Shown here in pieces: positions 8,218-18,183 of a DNA stretch of 64,000 nucleotides (position 1 is its first letter; every line of letters starts with the position of its first letter). This DNA comes from Chitinophaga agrisoli (GTDB lineage: Bacteria > Bacteroidota > Bacteroidia > Chitinophagales > Chitinophagaceae): assembly GCF_008386695.1 (NCBI RefSeq), contig NZ_VUOC01000003.1, positions 879,286 through 943,285 of the forward strand. The letters run 5' to 3'. The notes under the pieces are model-generated. The model was not told the origin of the DNA, made no database searches, and saw nothing but the letters and a program-made list of their open reading frames with translations. The translations under genes and the position numbers were made by a program.

Positions 8218-10602
8218 TTATTTACTGAGCAGTGTAGTATCAAACAAATTTAATACCCTTTTGTATTCATCCGTCCAACTGGTGGGCGTGGTAAAACCAT
8301 GGTCCTCTACCGGGTATACCGCCAGGTCCCAGTTATCCTTGCCCAGCTCTATCAGCCGTTGTGTAAGCCGTACAATATCCTGGAAATGCACATTCACATC
8401 TACCATACCGTGGCACATCAGCAGGCGGCCCTTGAGGCCATCCGCAAAATAGATGGGGGAGGAGCGGTGGTAGGCAAGGCTATCCGTATAAGGCTCATTC
8501 AGGATATTGCTGGTATAACCGTGATTATAATGCGCCCAGTCTGTAACGGAACGTAGGGCTGCCCCTGCGGCAAATACATCCGGGGTGGTGAACATGGCCA
8601 TCAGGGTCATAAACCCACCATAGCTGCCACCATAGATACCTATACGCTTTTTATCGATCCCCAGTTTGGTCACCAGGTAATTAGCGCCATCCACCTCATC
8701 GTCCAGGTCTTTGCCGCCCATATGCCGGTAAATGCCGGTACGCCAGTCGCGCCCATAGCCTGCGCTGCCGCGGTAGTCCACATCCAGTACGGTATACCCT
8801 TTATCCGCCAGCAGGTTATGGAACATATATTCGCGGAAGTATTGGCTCCACCATTTATGCGCGTTCTGCAGGTAACCTGCGCCATGCACAAATACCACGG
8901 CGGCGCCGTTCTTTTTAGCGGTTGCCGGTTGGTAGAGGCGGGCGTATACGGTAGCGCCATCGCGGGCGGTGTAGGTGATCACCTCCGGATCACGCCAGGG
9001 ATAAGCGCGGAACTCCGCAGACTGGGCCAGGTTGGTGACCTGTACCGGCTGCGCGCCGGGTTTATTGGCCAGCAGGTACAGTTCCCAGGGTTTGTTGGTA
9101 TAGGAGTAACGGTAGGCTATCCATTGTTCGTCCGGGGAAATAGATACCTCATGCGCGCCCGGCAGCTGGGTAAGCTGTTCCTTATTACCGCCCGTAATGG
9201 CTATACGGTACAGCTGCTTTTCGCCGGGGGCCGTTTCGTTGGTCACTATGTAAAAATGCTGGCGGTCCTGTGCCAGCTGGGCTTCCTGCACTTCGTATTT
9301 ACCGCTGGTAATAGCTTTTGTTTGCAGGGTAGTTACGTTGGTGCTGTACAGGTGGGAGTAACCGCTGGCTTCTGACTGGTACCAGCAGGTATTTTCATCT
9401 ATCCAGCCCAGGTTGGAGCTGCCAGACCAGGCAATGCCGGGGCCTGCTATCCAGGCTTCGTCCCGCTGGCGGTTGAGCAGTTTTAGCTGGCCGGTAGCAG
9501 CATCCAGCAGCATGATCCAGCGGTCTTTATTATCATCAGAACGGATGTCTACAATGGCGTGTGTGCCTGCATCTGACCAATATGGGCCATGGATGGCAAC
9601 CGGCCGGGGCCTGGGCGTTTTGGCCGGCGTGTTGGGCTTTGTATAGTCCTTCAGGTAATCCGGTTGATCCGTAATACCGGGAATATTGCTGGTTTTGATG
9701 GGCAGGATGGTATCGCGCCGGCGGTCATACACAAAGCTTTCAAATGAGCCCTGGGCGGCGCCTACTTTGGTACGGGTGGATAGTTCATCCGTAAAGCCGC
9801 TTTCCGTTACATAAGTGGGCACAATAGTGCTTTTTACGCCGGTAGGGCCGCGGTACAGCCGGTAGCTGATAAAACGGCCATCAGGGCTGATGCGGATGTT
9901 CTCATGGCTTTTATCGCCGGTATAAATAGCGCGTATTTTATCGCCTTCCTGTGATTTGCGGTATGCCTTGGCGCTGTCTTTTTGGGCCTTTGCGTCCCGC
10001 AGTACCTGCATTAGCTGCAGCTGTTCGCGTTGCAGCCATGTTTCCTGTTCGTTCAGGTCCGACGGTTTATCATCCGCAGCAGGAGCGCTGCCCTTCTGGA
10101 AATTGGTCAGCTGTTCCGTGCCGCCATCCGCCAGATCCCAGGCATACAGGTTCTGTTCCAGCTGGTAAACGATCTTTTTATCGCCAAAGCTGAACAAAGG
10201 GTTACTTTCGTAAATGGCAGTATGGGTAATACGGCGGGTATCGCCTGTTTTGATGGTCAGCAGGTAAATATCGCCGTTATAGCTATAGGTAATCAGGCTT
10301 CTGTCCTGGTTATAGCTGCCATCGGCCTGGGCATTGATGAGCGCCCGGTTGGCGGCCCTGGTTTTATAGGGAGCAGTGGTGGCTGTGGTGGCGGCATACA
10401 GGGAGTCATCCATCGCTTTATCCGGGTTCCAGTTAAAGTAGAAGGTTTGGCTGTCTGTGCCCCAGAATACATTACTGGGGGAGGTACCTATCCATTTGGC
10501 ATCCTGCATGATCATATTTACAGTAAGAGGGCTGGCGGCCTGTTGGGCATAGGTTTGAGCGGCAGTTAAAAAAATAATGGTAGGGAGTAGCCATTTTATC
10601 AT
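8218..10602 (-). CDS. Secreted prolyl oligopeptidase family (S9) peptidase
   Basis: A 794-residue exported serine peptidase of the DPP-IV/acylaminoacyl-peptidase group. A signal peptide (about residues 1-19, ending TYAQ) is followed by a beta-propeller region with repeated phrases such as SPDGRFISYRLYR and SPDEQWIAYRYS, then an alpha/beta hydrolase domain. The catalytic triad can be read: Ser660 in GGSYGGF, Asp735 in GMVDVNVHF and His768 in VEDHGF. Such enzymes trim proline- or acyl-terminated peptides in the periplasm, consistent with a protein-degrading lifestyle. It is transcribed toward glmS but separated by 148 bases holding an inverted repeat. Confidence 0.93.
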   Translation of the reverse strand: MIKWLLPTIIFLTAAQTYAQQAASPLTVNMIMQDAKWIGTSPSNVFWGTDSQTFYFNWNPDKAMDDSLYAATTATTAPYKTRAANRALINAQADGSYNQDRSLITYSYNGDIYLLTIKTGDTRRITHTAIYESNPLFSFGDKKIVYQLEQNLYAWDLADGGTEQLTNFQKGSAPAADDKPSDLNEQETWLQREQLQLMQVLRDAKAQKDSAKAYRKSQEGDKIRAIYTGDKSHENIRISPDGRFISYRLYRGPTGVKSTIVPTYVTESGFTDELSTRTKVGAAQGSFESFVYDRRRDTILPIKTSNIPGITDQPDYLKDYTKPNTPAKTPRPRPVAIHGPYWSDAGTHAIVDIRSDDNKDRWIMLLDAATGQLKLLNRQRDEAWIAGPGIAWSGSSNLGWIDENTCWYQSEASGYSHLYSTNVTTLQTKAITSGKYEVQEAQLAQDRQHFYIVTNETAPGEKQLYRIAITGGNKEQLTQLPGAHEVSISPDEQWIAYRYSYTNKPWELYLLANKPGAQPVQVTNLAQSAEFRAYPWRDPEVITYTARDGATVYARLYQPATAKKNGAAVVFVHGAGYLQNAHKWWSQYFREYMFHNLLADKGYTVLDVDYRGSAGYGRDWRTGIYRHMGGKDLDDEVDGANYLVTKLGIDKKRIGIYGGSYGGFMTLMAMFTTPDVFAAGAALRSVTDWAHYNHGYTSNILNEPYTDSLAYHRSSPIYFADGLKGRLLMCHGMVDVNVHFQDIVRLTQRLIELGKDNWDLAVYPVEDHGFTTPTSWTDEYKRVLNLFDTTLLSK

Positions 10603-10685
10603 TGCAGTGCTTTATTTTGTTTAAAAGTATAAAAACAGGAAAGATAATCCTATGAAAGCGGGCGCCCTCAAAACCGCCCTGGTAA

Positions 10686-11222
10686 ATGATTGAACGGATG
10701 AAGTATTACCCATTTATATTATTCCTGCTGTTCTCCTGCCAAACGGCTCCCGTGCGTCAGCCGGTGCCGTTAACGGAGGATAGCAGTTTCCTTACTGGTT
10801 CCTTTTTCCTGGTACGCCATGCGGAAAAGAATCCCGGCGCGGATTCTACCCTTACGCCGGAGGGCGAGGCGCGTGCACAAAAGCTCTATACCCTCTTAAA
10901 GGACTCCGGGTTGCAGAAAGTGTATTTTACGCCTTTTAAACGTACTGTGCAAACCGCTGATCCATTACTGGAACAATTGCACCTGGATACCGCCTATTAT
11001 AGCCCGGATACCACCGGGGAATCGCTGATCTATACCATTACCCGCCATGAGGATTGGGGCAAACGCATTTTAATAGTAGGGCATAGCAATACGCTGCTGC
11101 CGCTGCTGCGCGCGTTAAAGGCCAAACCGCCGCTGGATTCCATAGGCGATAAGGACTATGATAACCTGTTCATTGTATACAAACACAGGGATTCCGTAAA
11201 ACTAAGCTGGAAGAAATTCTAA
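10686..11222 (+). CDS. Histidine phosphatase family lipoprotein (SixA-like)
   Basis: A 178-residue (174 if it starts at the ATG at 10698) protein of the phosphoglycerate mutase/histidine phosphatase fold. The catalytic RHG-type motif reads FFLVRHAEKN, TPEGEARAQKL follows, and the second catalytic histidine is in IVGHSNTL. The N-terminus has a short hydrophobic segment ending in FSCQ, so it is probably a lipoprotein outside the cytoplasm, unlike cytoplasmic SixA. The substrate is unknown. It is convergent with mgtE. Confidence 0.85.
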   Translation: MIERMKYYPFILFLLFSCQTAPVRQPVPLTEDSSFLTGSFFLVRHAEKNPGADSTLTPEGEARAQKLYTLLKDSGLQKVYFTPFKRTVQTADPLLEQLHLDTAYYSPDTTGESLIYTITRHEDWGKRILIVGHSNTLLPLLRALKAKPPLDSIGDKDYDNLFIVYKHRDSVKLSWKKF

Positions 11223-11268
11223 CAACAACCGCTTCGGTCATCATTCGTAATTAGTAATTGGTAATTAC

Positions 11269-12645
11269 TCAGAGCAGTATGCCGCTCATAAACGCATAGG
11301 CCATGGTAAAATAGATCAGCAGGCCCGTTACATCCACCAGGGTGGCCACAAAAGGAGCGGAGGAAGTGGCCGGGTCAGCCCCCAGCCTTTTTAGCACCAG
11401 GGGCAGCATGGAGCCGGAAAGTGTGCCCCACAGCACTACGCCTACCAGGGAAAAGCCTACGGTAGTGCCTATCAGAAAAGTATGGTCGCCATAAGTATGG
11501 AAAAGGCTGTTCCAAAGTAATATACGGGTAAACCCAATAATGCCCAGTATACCGCCCAGCATAAGGCCGGACAGGATCTCGCGGCGCATGACCCGCCACC
11601 AGTCATCAAGGGATATTTCGCCCAGGGCCATGGCCTGTATAATAAGGGTAGACGCCTGGGAACCGCTGTTACCGCCGCTGGAGATGATCAGGGGCACAAA
11701 TAGCGCCAGCACCACCGCTTTGGCAATCTCATCTTCAAAAAAGCCCATGGCGGTAGCGGTGAGCATTTCGCCAATAAATAACACTACCAGCCAGCCTACC
11801 CGCTTTTTCACCAGTTTCAGTAAGGGCATATCCAGATAGGGCTCATCCAATGCTTCGGTACCACCTATCTTCTGGATATCTTCTGTATGTTCTTCGTTGG
11901 CTATCCACAACATATCGTCAATGGTCACAATGCCCAGCAGGATGCCCTGGTCATCGATAACGGGCAGGGCTACGCGGTTCTCCACCCGGAAAACCTGGAT
12001 GGCCTCTTCCTGTTCGTCAATGGTATGCAGGGCTACAAAACGGTCATCCATCAGGGTATGTACCAGGGTATCAGTGGCTACCAGCAGGAACTCCCGGATC
12101 CGGAAATCATCCAGCAGCTTGCCTTTTTCGTCTACCACATAGATCACGTCAATGGTCTCGCTATCCTTACCATGCTCGCGGATATAGTCCAGCACTTGTT
12201 TTACGCTCCACTCTTCCCGCACGGCTATATAGTCCGGCGTCATGATACGGCCTACGCTGGTTTCGGGGTATCCTAACAATGACAGGGTGATCTTACGTTC
12301 TTCCGGGGTTAGCAGGCGGATCAGCTCTTTCACCGCTTCGCTGTGCAGCTCTCCTAAAAAGGCGGCCCGGTCATCCGCCGGCAGTTCATTCAGCAGTTCC
12401 GCTACTTTGGCGGCAGAAAGGTTGCGGATCACCTCTTCCTGCAGGGGGAAGTCCAGGATCCTGAAGGCGGCCGCCGCCCGGCTAATGGACAGGTTATCAA
12501 TGATAAGGTCAGCCTGTTCAGGATACTCATAAATGAGCTCTGCTATATCTGTAATAAGCTGATCATCCAGGTATATACGTAATTCCTGGTGATTCCGCTC
12601 ATTGGCCAGCATGCTGAATTTTTCCAGTAAGGCTTCATTTTCCAT
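11269..12645 (-). CDS. mgtE: Magnesium transporter MgtE
   Basis: A 458-residue Mg2+ channel of the inner membrane. In order it has an MgtE N-terminal superhelical domain (about 20-130), a paired CBS domain (about 135-260; VGRIMTPDYIAV, FRVENRVALPVIDDQGILLGIVTIDD) that senses magnesium, a plug helix and five membrane helices (about 285-458) with the conserved PLIISSGGNSGSQAST filter segment. Length and order match characterised MgtE proteins. In that family magnesium closes the channel through the cytosolic domains. It is upstream of nothing obvious and stands between convergent and co-directional neighbours. Confidence 0.95.
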   Translation of the reverse strand: MENEALLEKFSMLANERNHQELRIYLDDQLITDIAELIYEYPEQADLIIDNLSISRAAAAFRILDFPLQEEVIRNLSAAKVAELLNELPADDRAAFLGELHSEAVKELIRLLTPEERKITLSLLGYPETSVGRIMTPDYIAVREEWSVKQVLDYIREHGKDSETIDVIYVVDEKGKLLDDFRIREFLLVATDTLVHTLMDDRFVALHTIDEQEEAIQVFRVENRVALPVIDDQGILLGIVTIDDMLWIANEEHTEDIQKIGGTEALDEPYLDMPLLKLVKKRVGWLVVLFIGEMLTATAMGFFEDEIAKAVVLALFVPLIISSGGNSGSQASTLIIQAMALGEISLDDWWRVMRREILSGLMLGGILGIIGFTRILLWNSLFHTYGDHTFLIGTTVGFSLVGVVLWGTLSGSMLPLVLKRLGADPATSSAPFVATLVDVTGLLIYFTMAYAFMSGILL

Positions 12646-12736
12646 AGACCTTCAACTCTCTCTGAACGAAAATAAACAATTAAGTGAATTAGTCGCTGCC
12701 ATCGCTGTTAACTATTAGCAACAGGGCCCACGACTA

Positions 12737-13603
12737 TTACAATATCTCTGCCACATGCTTGCGGATGTTCTCACAAATGGTATCCGTGGGCAGGTCATTG
12801 GCGTCTTTCCCAAACGGGTCTTCGATCTCTTCCGCAATTAATTCCAGGCTGGCCAGTACATAGAAAATGAACACCACCATAGGGATGATCAGGTAGCCTA
12901 CGCTGAATACATAGCCAAAGGGCATGGTCATTACATAAAAAAAGATGAATTTCTTAAGGAATACGCTATACGAAAAGGGGATAGGCGTGTTTCTGATACG
13001 CTCGCAGCCCCCGCAGATATCCGTAAAGGACTGCAGCTCCTGGTTAATGGTGATAAGCTCGTCGCCGCTGATCTTTTGCTGCCGGTATAACGCATATATA
13101 CGGCTTATCATGTGGGTAGCCAGCTGGTTGGGTATATGCTGCTGTTCGTTGATAACAAGGCTATCCACCGTTTCCAGCTCTCCGGCTATAAAGCCGTTCC
13201 GCAGATGGTTCTTCATGCTAAAGGCATAGTTGGGGATCATTTGCCGGAAATAAGCCAGGCTGGCGGCATCATCGGGGAATATGGCCCGCAGCTTCATGGC
13301 CAGGTTACGGCTGTTATTCACCAGCGAGCCCCATAACCGGCGGCCTTCCCACCAGCGGTCATAAGCCGTATTAGTACGGAACACCAGTAACAGGGAGATC
13401 ACGAACCCTAGCAGGCTGTGCACGATAGACAGCTGCTGCAGCTCCTTATACCGCCGCAGGTTCCATACCTCCAGCTCCAGCAGGGCAATTGCCCCGGCGT
13501 AGATACTAAGCCCTATAAACATGGGGAACAGCTTCCGGACAGTGTCGGCCTTATGAAATCGGAATATAAAAGTAAACCACTCCTTTGGGTTGTAGTTGAT
13601 CAT
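12737..13603 (-). CDS. Bestrophin-type (UPF0187) channel protein
   Basis: A 288-residue membrane protein of the bacterial bestrophin family, pentameric anion (or in some bacteria cation) channels. Typical segments are NPKEWFTFIFRFHKADTVRKL at the start, SLLGFVISLLLVFRTNTAYDRWWEGRRLWG (membrane helix plus the conserved RTN.AYDRWWEGR), and ELIAEEIEDPFGKDANDLP near the end. The size matches family members. A TAGGTTTG promoter element lies about 50 bases upstream. The ion conducted cannot be told from sequence. Confidence 0.9.
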   Translation of the reverse strand: MINYNPKEWFTFIFRFHKADTVRKLFPMFIGLSIYAGAIALLELEVWNLRRYKELQQLSIVHSLLGFVISLLLVFRTNTAYDRWWEGRRLWGSLVNNSRNLAMKLRAIFPDDAASLAYFRQMIPNYAFSMKNHLRNGFIAGELETVDSLVINEQQHIPNQLATHMISRIYALYRQQKISGDELITINQELQSFTDICGGCERIRNTPIPFSYSVFLKKFIFFYVMTMPFGYVFSVGYLIIPMVVFIFYVLASLELIAEEIEDPFGKDANDLPTDTICENIRKHVAEIL

Positions 13604-13654
13604 TTAACAGTGCATTTACATAGTTATGGGCCGGAAAATATCCTTTTCCGGGCG

Positions 13655-13662
13655 CAAACCTA
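13655..13662 (-). promoter_or_regulatory. -7 element upstream of bestrophin gene
   Basis: On the minus strand the sequence reads TAGGTTTG, a full match to the Bacteroidota -7 consensus TAnnTTTG, 52 bases before the bestrophin start. No good -33 TTG is seen at the usual distance. Confidence 0.4.
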
Positions 13663-13739
13663 AAATTTTTACCGCTGATTTTGATAACTTGTTGCTTTAC
13701 CTTTATTTTACGCTTCTTAAATTATATAGAGCGAGCGCT

Positions 13740-14129
13740 ATGATCAAGCCGTACTTATTCGTCGAAAAAACAAAGAAAAAGGGCAGAGGTGTCTTTACCA
13801 AAGAAAGAATACCCGCCGGTACACTGATAGAAGTTTCGCCTGTGATCGTGTTATCATTTGATGATACCGCCAAGGCAGACAAGACCAAACTGCATAATTA
13901 CCTTTTTCTGTGGGGGGTGCGGGAAACCCGTTCCTGTGTAGCCCTGGGCTTTTGCTCCATCTACAACCACTCCTATGACCCCAATTGTGAATACGAGATG
14001 GACTTTGATGCAGACACTATGAGCATCAAGACCCGCCGTGAGATCAAGAAGGGCGAAGAGTTAAGCATTAACTATAATGGCGATGTAACCGATACCTCGC
14101 CCGTATGGTTTGATGTGAAAAGACACTAA
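13740..14129 (+). CDS. SET-domain protein
   Basis: A 129-residue protein that is almost only a SET domain, the fold of protein lysine methyltransferases. Visible motifs are GRGVFTKERIPAG near the start, CSIYNHSYDPNCEYEMD (the family's NHS..PN core) and EELSINYNG at the end. The open frame begins upstream at 13626, but the ATG at 13740 gives the normal domain start (IKPYLFVEKTKKKGRGVF). There is no post-SET cysteine cluster. Such small bacterial SET proteins have few known substrates. No functional tie to its neighbours is seen. Confidence 0.88.
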   Translation: MIKPYLFVEKTKKKGRGVFTKERIPAGTLIEVSPVIVLSFDDTAKADKTKLHNYLFLWGVRETRSCVALGFCSIYNHSYDPNCEYEMDFDADTMSIKTRREIKKGEELSINYNGDVTDTSPVWFDVKRH

Positions 14130-14271
14130 TAAACAGCGGTTAGCTTTTAGCGGTTAGCAGGTGGCTGTAAACCAGTGGTATTAAACAACAAGCTATGGGG
14201 AAAGCCCGTAGTGCCAGCCTAAAGCAAACGTTCCGTTCATAGGTTGCAATGGCCGTTTGCACCAGCCAACG

Positions 14272-14324
14272 TAGGGAAATTATCCTTCTTGCCGGTCTTG
14301 ATTGCCAGAATGATAATTTCCCTA
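14272..14324. repeat. 13-bp perfect inverted repeat in the hut promoter region
   Basis: TAGGGAAATTATC at 14272-14284 and GATAATTTCCCTA at 14312-14324 are perfect reverse complements 27 bases apart. The right arm touches the -7 element TAAATTTG (14323-14330), so a protein bound to both arms, or a cruciform, would overlap the promoter. Confidence 0.75.
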
Positions 14325-14330
14325 AATTTG
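14298..14330 (+). promoter_or_regulatory. Promoter of the marR-hut operon
   Basis: TAAATTTG at 14323-14330 fully matches the Bacteroidota -7 element TAnnTTTG. TTG triplets at 14298-14300 and 14302-14304 lie 22 and 18 bases upstream, both close to the usual -33 spacing. Transcription would start near 14336. Confidence 0.6.
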
Positions 14331-14338
14331 TATCTAAA

Positions 14339-14356
14339 TATATAAGTACTTATATA
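14339..14356. promoter_or_regulatory. 18-bp palindrome, candidate MarR operator
   Basis: TATATAAGTACTTATATA is a perfect palindrome centred about 11 bases downstream of the predicted start of transcription and 70 bases before the marR ATG. Size, symmetry and position fit a MarR-family operator that would repress its own operon. Confidence 0.55.
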
Positions 14357-14426
14357 ATTTCATAGGTATCGGCGCCTGAACAGCCCACAGCTAAAGCTAA
14401 CTGCTAACCGCTAAAAGCTTACCATC

Positions 14427-14933
14427 ATGTCCTTTTACCCATCACTTGGTTTCCTGGTATTTGGCAGCCGCTTGCGGCGCTTAAGCGAGTACTTCCTGAT
14501 GGAAGTGAACAAGGTCTATGAGCAGGCAGGTATCCCCTTTGAAGCCAGCTGGTTCCCGGTATTCTATGTGCTGTCGCAGCAACAACCCGTTCCCCTGATA
14601 GATATTGCAGATAAGCTGGAAGTATCGCATTCCGCGGTAAGCCAGCTGGTCACCGGCCTGCGTAAGAAAGACCTGGTAAATACCGCGCCATGTCCGGATG
14701 ATGGGCGCCGGCAACTGGTGATGCTTACCAAAAAAGGAGAGGAGCTGCTGCAACAGGTGCAACCCATCTGGGTAGCCATTACCGCCGCTATGACCGGCGT
14801 AGCAGATGGCCATAAACAAAGCCGGCAACTGCTGGAAGGCATAGCCCAGGTAGAGCAGGCGGTACAGCGTATCCCGCTCTCTGCCCGCATTACAGAGGAA
14901 CTGGCCAGGATCAAACAACCTATACAACCATAA
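14427..14933 (+). CDS. MarR-family regulator of the hut operon
   Basis: A 168-residue MarR-type winged-helix protein. The DNA-binding part is LIDIADKLEVSHSAVSQLVTGLRKKDLV followed by the wing PDDGRRQLVMLTKKGEEL. It is the first gene of the histidine utilisation cluster, 20 bases before hutH, whereas many other bacteria use a GntR-type HutC or an antiterminator HutP. It is therefore the likely regulator of histidine breakdown, probably released by urocanate or another intermediate; this is inferred from position. A perfect palindrome over the predicted transcription start is the best operator candidate. Confidence 0.9.
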   Translation: MSFYPSLGFLVFGSRLRRLSEYFLMEVNKVYEQAGIPFEASWFPVFYVLSQQQPVPLIDIADKLEVSHSAVSQLVTGLRKKDLVNTAPCPDDGRRQLVMLTKKGEELLQQVQPIWVAITAAMTGVADGHKQSRQLLEGIAQVEQAVQRIPLSARITEELARIKQPIQP

Positions 14934-14953
14934 ACATTATAACATACACCAAA

Positions 14954-16522
14954 ATGAGCGAAGCGTTCAGATATGGCATAGATCAGCTCACGGCAGGCCG
15001 TGCGCTGGATCTTGCCGCAGGCCGCCTCAAGGCGGTATTAACGCCGGAGGTAACGGCTAAAGTAACGGCCAGCTACCAGCATGTGCAGACCATTGTTAGC
15101 CAGCACACCGTGGTATACGGTATTAATACCGGCTTTGGCCCTTTATGCGATACCCGCATCTCAGAGGAGGATACCCGCGCCCTCCAGTACAACATTCTCC
15201 AAAGCCATAGTGTGGGCGTTGGCGATAGCATCCCGGAAGAGATAGCGCGCCTTATGCTCATTACCAAAGTACATGCGCTGGCGCAAGGGTATTCCGGCAT
15301 AGCCCTGGCTACCCTGCAACGGATCATCTGGTTTATTGAGCAGCGTATCACCCCGCTGGTACCGGAAAAAGGCTCTGTGGGCGCTTCCGGTGATCTGGCG
15401 CCCTTGTCCCATCTCTTCCTGCCCCTTATAGGATTGGGTAAGGTATGGTATAAGGGAAGGATCGTATCCGGCGCAGAGGCGTTGCAACAGGAAGGGCTGG
15501 CCCCGGTAGTACTGGGCCCAAAGGAAGGCCTGGCCCTTATCAACGGCACCCAGTTCATACTGGCCTTTGCCGTAAAGGCATTACAGCGCATGCATAATGC
15601 CCTGGAAGCGGCAGATATCATTGGCGCCATGTCCCTGGAAGGGCTGATGGGTACCTCCAAACCGTTTGACCCACGCCTGCACGCCATCCGCCCTTATGCC
15701 GGCAACCAGCTGGTGGCGCACCGTTTAAAGGTTATGCTGGAAGGCTCAGAGATCATGGCCTCCCATGTGGATTGCGGCCGGGTACAGGACCCTTACTCCC
15801 TGCGCTGTATGCCCCAGGTGCATGGCGCTTCCCGTACCGCTTTCCAGCACCTGCTGCAGCTTACTACCATAGAGCTGAACGCCGTAACGGATAACCCGAT
15901 CATATTCAGCGCAGAGGATACCATCAGCGGCGGCAACTTCCACGGGCAGCCTATGGCCTTACCGCTGGATTATGCTACGGTGGCGGCGGCAGAACTGGGC
16001 AATATATCAGACCGGCGCTGTTATATGATGATAGAAGGCCGTTATGGCCTGCCCCGTTTATTGATACAGGATGCCGGTCTTAACTCCGGTTTTATGATAC
16101 CGCAATACACCACCGCAGCGCTGGTAACGGAGAATAAGACCCTATGCTTCCCTGCCAGCGCAGATAGTGTGCCCACCTCCCTGGGACAGGAAGACCATGT
16201 GTCCATGGGCTCCATTAGCGGCCGTAAGCTGAACCAGGTGATAGGCAACCTGGAATATATACTGGCTATTGAGCTGCTGTACGCCGCACAGGCGGTGGAT
16301 TTCCGCCGGCCTTTAAAATCAGGCCCCATCCTGGAAGCCTGCCACGACTATGCCCGCCAGCAGGTAACCTTTGCGGCAAAGGACCGCGTATTTGCGGATG
16401 ATATACAGGCCCTGCATAACATCATCACCGATCTGTCTTTTGTACAGGTAGCCAATGAAGCGGCTGCCCTTCATCAAATACCCTTAAACGGCATTCATCA
16501 TGACCAGTTTGGACTTTATTAA
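14954..16522 (+). CDS. hutH: Histidine ammonia-lyase
   Basis: A 522-residue enzyme deaminating L-histidine to trans-urocanate, the first step of the Hut pathway. The MIO cofactor precursor Ala-Ser-Gly is at 144-146 inside [14 protein letters not shown]. Other family signatures are YGINTGFG (55-62), NGTQF, the [15 protein letters not shown] segment and [12 protein letters not shown]. The length matches known HutH proteins. It begins 20 bases after marR and its last 23 bases overlap the start of hutU, indicating translational coupling. Confidence 0.97.
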   Translation: MSEAFRYGIDQLTAGRALDLAAGRLKAVLTPEVTAKVTASYQHVQTIVSQHTVVYGINTGFGPLCDTRISEEDTRALQYNILQSHSVGVGDSIPEEIARLMLITKVHALAQGYSGIALATLQRIIWFIEQRITPLVPEKGSVGASGDLAPLSHLFLPLIGLGKVWYKGRIVSGAEALQQEGLAPVVLGPKEGLALINGTQFILAFAVKALQRMHNALEAADIIGAMSLEGLMGTSKPFDPRLHAIRPYAGNQLVAHRLKVMLEGSEIMASHVDCGRVQDPYSLRCMPQVHGASRTAFQHLLQLTTIELNAVTDNPIIFSAEDTISGGNFHGQPMALPLDYATVAAAELGNISDRRCYMMIEGRYGLPRLLIQDAGLNSGFMIPQYTTAALVTENKTLCFPASADSVPTSLGQEDHVSMGSISGRKLNQVIGNLEYILAIELLYAAQAVDFRRPLKSGPILEACHDYARQQVTFAAKDRVFADDIQALHNIITDLSFVQVANEAAALHQIPLNGIHHDQFGLY

Positions 16523-18170
16523 AACATACGCGGCCCATCCGCATTATACAGCCCCCCGCGGTACGCAGCTGCATGCACGCAGCTGGCAAACGGAGGCCCC
16601 CCTGCGCATGCTGCTTAATAACCTGGACCAGGAAGTAGCAGAGAACCCGGATGAATTGGTGGTATATGGCGGTATAGGCCAGGCAGCGCGCAACCGCGAA
16701 GCATTACAGAAGATCATTGAGCTGCTGCTGCAGCTGGACGAAGAACATTCCCTGTTGATACAATCCGGTAAACCGGTAGGCATTGTGCGTACCCATGCAC
16801 AGGCCCCACGGGTACTGCTGGCCAACAGTAACCTGGTGCCTAAATGGGCTACCTGGGAGCATTTTAACGAACTGCGGGCGCAAGGACTCATGATGTTTGG
16901 ACAAATGACCGCCGGCAGCTGGATCTATATAGGCACCCAGGGCATACTGCAAGGCACCTACGAAACCTTTGTGGAATGCGGGCGCAAACATTTTAACGGC
17001 AGCCTCCAGGGCAAACTGCTGGTCACTGCCGGTTTAGGCGGTATGGGCGGTGCTCAGCCACTGGCGGCTACCATGGCCGGCGCTGTTTTCCTGGGCGCGG
17101 ATATAGACCCGGCCCGTATCCGCAAACGGATAGACACCAGGTACATTGACCGTATGACAGATTCCTACGAAGAAGCCATACAATGGGCCATGGACGCCAA
17201 AGAAAAAGGAGAGGCACTGTCCATAGGCCTGGTAAGCGATGCCGGCGACCTGCTGGAGCGGCTTTTAAAGGACAATATCATCCCGGATATACTAACAGAC
17301 CAAACCTCCGCACACGACCCCGTGAATGGTTATATACCCAATGGCCTTTCGCTGGAAGCGGCTGCCAGCCTGCGTAAAAGCAACCCGGCAGACTATGAGC
17401 AACGTTCGCTCAAAAGCATGGCCCGCCATGTGGGGTATATGCTGGCCCTGCAGGAAAAAGGCGCTATTACCTTTGACTACGGTAATAACCTGCGCGAGTT
17501 TGCCAAAGCCGGCGGCGAGGCCAATGCCTTTAACTTCCCTGGTTTTACGCCCGCTTATATACGGCCCCTGTTCTGCGAAGGCAAAGGCCCTTTCCGCTGG
17601 GTAGCCCTCTCTGGCGATCCGGAAGATATCTACACCACAGACCGCGCCTTAATGGAAGCCTTCCCGGAAAATGAAGCGTTGATCAACTGGCTGCAACAGG
17701 CGCAGCAAAAAGTTGCCTTCCAGGGTCTGCCAGCCCGTATCTGCTGGCTGGGCTTAGGCGAACGGGAAAAAGCAGGCCTTATCTTTAATGAGCTGGTACG
17801 TACCGGTAAAGTAAAAGCGCCCATTGTAATTGGGCGCGATCACCTGGACTGTGGCTCCGTAGCCTCTCCCAACCGGGAAACAGAAGCCATGAAAGATGGC
17901 TCAGACGCCGTGTCTGACTGGCCTTTGCTCAACCTCATGTCTAACACCGCCGGCGGCGCCACCTGGGTATCCTTCCACCATGGCGGTGGTGTAGGGATGG
18001 GCTATTCCCAGCATGCCGGTATGGTGGTACTGGCAGATGGTACGGACCGTGCAGCTGCCTGTCTTAAACGGGTACTCTTCAACGATCCGGCCATGGGCAT
18101 TTTTCGCCATGCGGATGCAGGTTATGAGAAGGCGCAGGAATATGCAGAGAAATTTGACATCAGCCTTTAG
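16500..18170 (+). CDS. hutU: Urocanate hydratase
   Basis: A 556-residue NAD-dependent enzyme converting urocanate to 4-imidazolone-5-propionate. Family hallmarks are [33 protein letters not shown] for NAD binding, [28 protein letters not shown] and [20 protein letters not shown], whose cysteine is the conserved active-site-region residue. The ATG at 16500 lies inside hutH in another frame, 23 bases before the hutH stop. It is full length. An 85-base gap with repeat sequence separates it from hutI. Confidence 0.97.
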   Translation: MTSLDFIKTYAAHPHYTAPRGTQLHARSWQTEAPLRMLLNNLDQEVAENPDELVVYGGIGQAARNREALQKIIELLLQLDEEHSLLIQSGKPVGIVRTHAQAPRVLLANSNLVPKWATWEHFNELRAQGLMMFGQMTAGSWIYIGTQGILQGTYETFVECGRKHFNGSLQGKLLVTAGLGGMGGAQPLAATMAGAVFLGADIDPARIRKRIDTRYIDRMTDSYEEAIQWAMDAKEKGEALSIGLVSDAGDLLERLLKDNIIPDILTDQTSAHDPVNGYIPNGLSLEAAASLRKSNPADYEQRSLKSMARHVGYMLALQEKGAITFDYGNNLREFAKAGGEANAFNFPGFTPAYIRPLFCEGKGPFRWVALSGDPEDIYTTDRALMEAFPENEALINWLQQAQQKVAFQGLPARICWLGLGEREKAGLIFNELVRTGKVKAPIVIGRDHLDCGSVASPNRETEAMKDGSDAVSDWPLLNLMSNTAGGATWVSFHHGGGVGMGYSQHAGMVVLADGTDRAAACLKRVLFNDPAMGIFRHADAGYEKAQEYAEKFDISL

Positions 18171-18183
18171 CTATTAACGTTAG

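Larger units (their letters stand above)
14135..14421. repeat. Inverted repeat pair of the GCTAAAAGCT type (copy 2)
   Basis: The arm TAGCTTTTAGCGGTTAGCAG at 14141-14160 is repeated in inverse at about 14402-14421 with 19 of 20 positions matching; the right side extends to 14389 with a second GCTAAAGCTAA. The pair encloses the marR/hut promoter, and the right arm sits in the untranslated leader just before the marR ATG. Confidence 0.7.
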
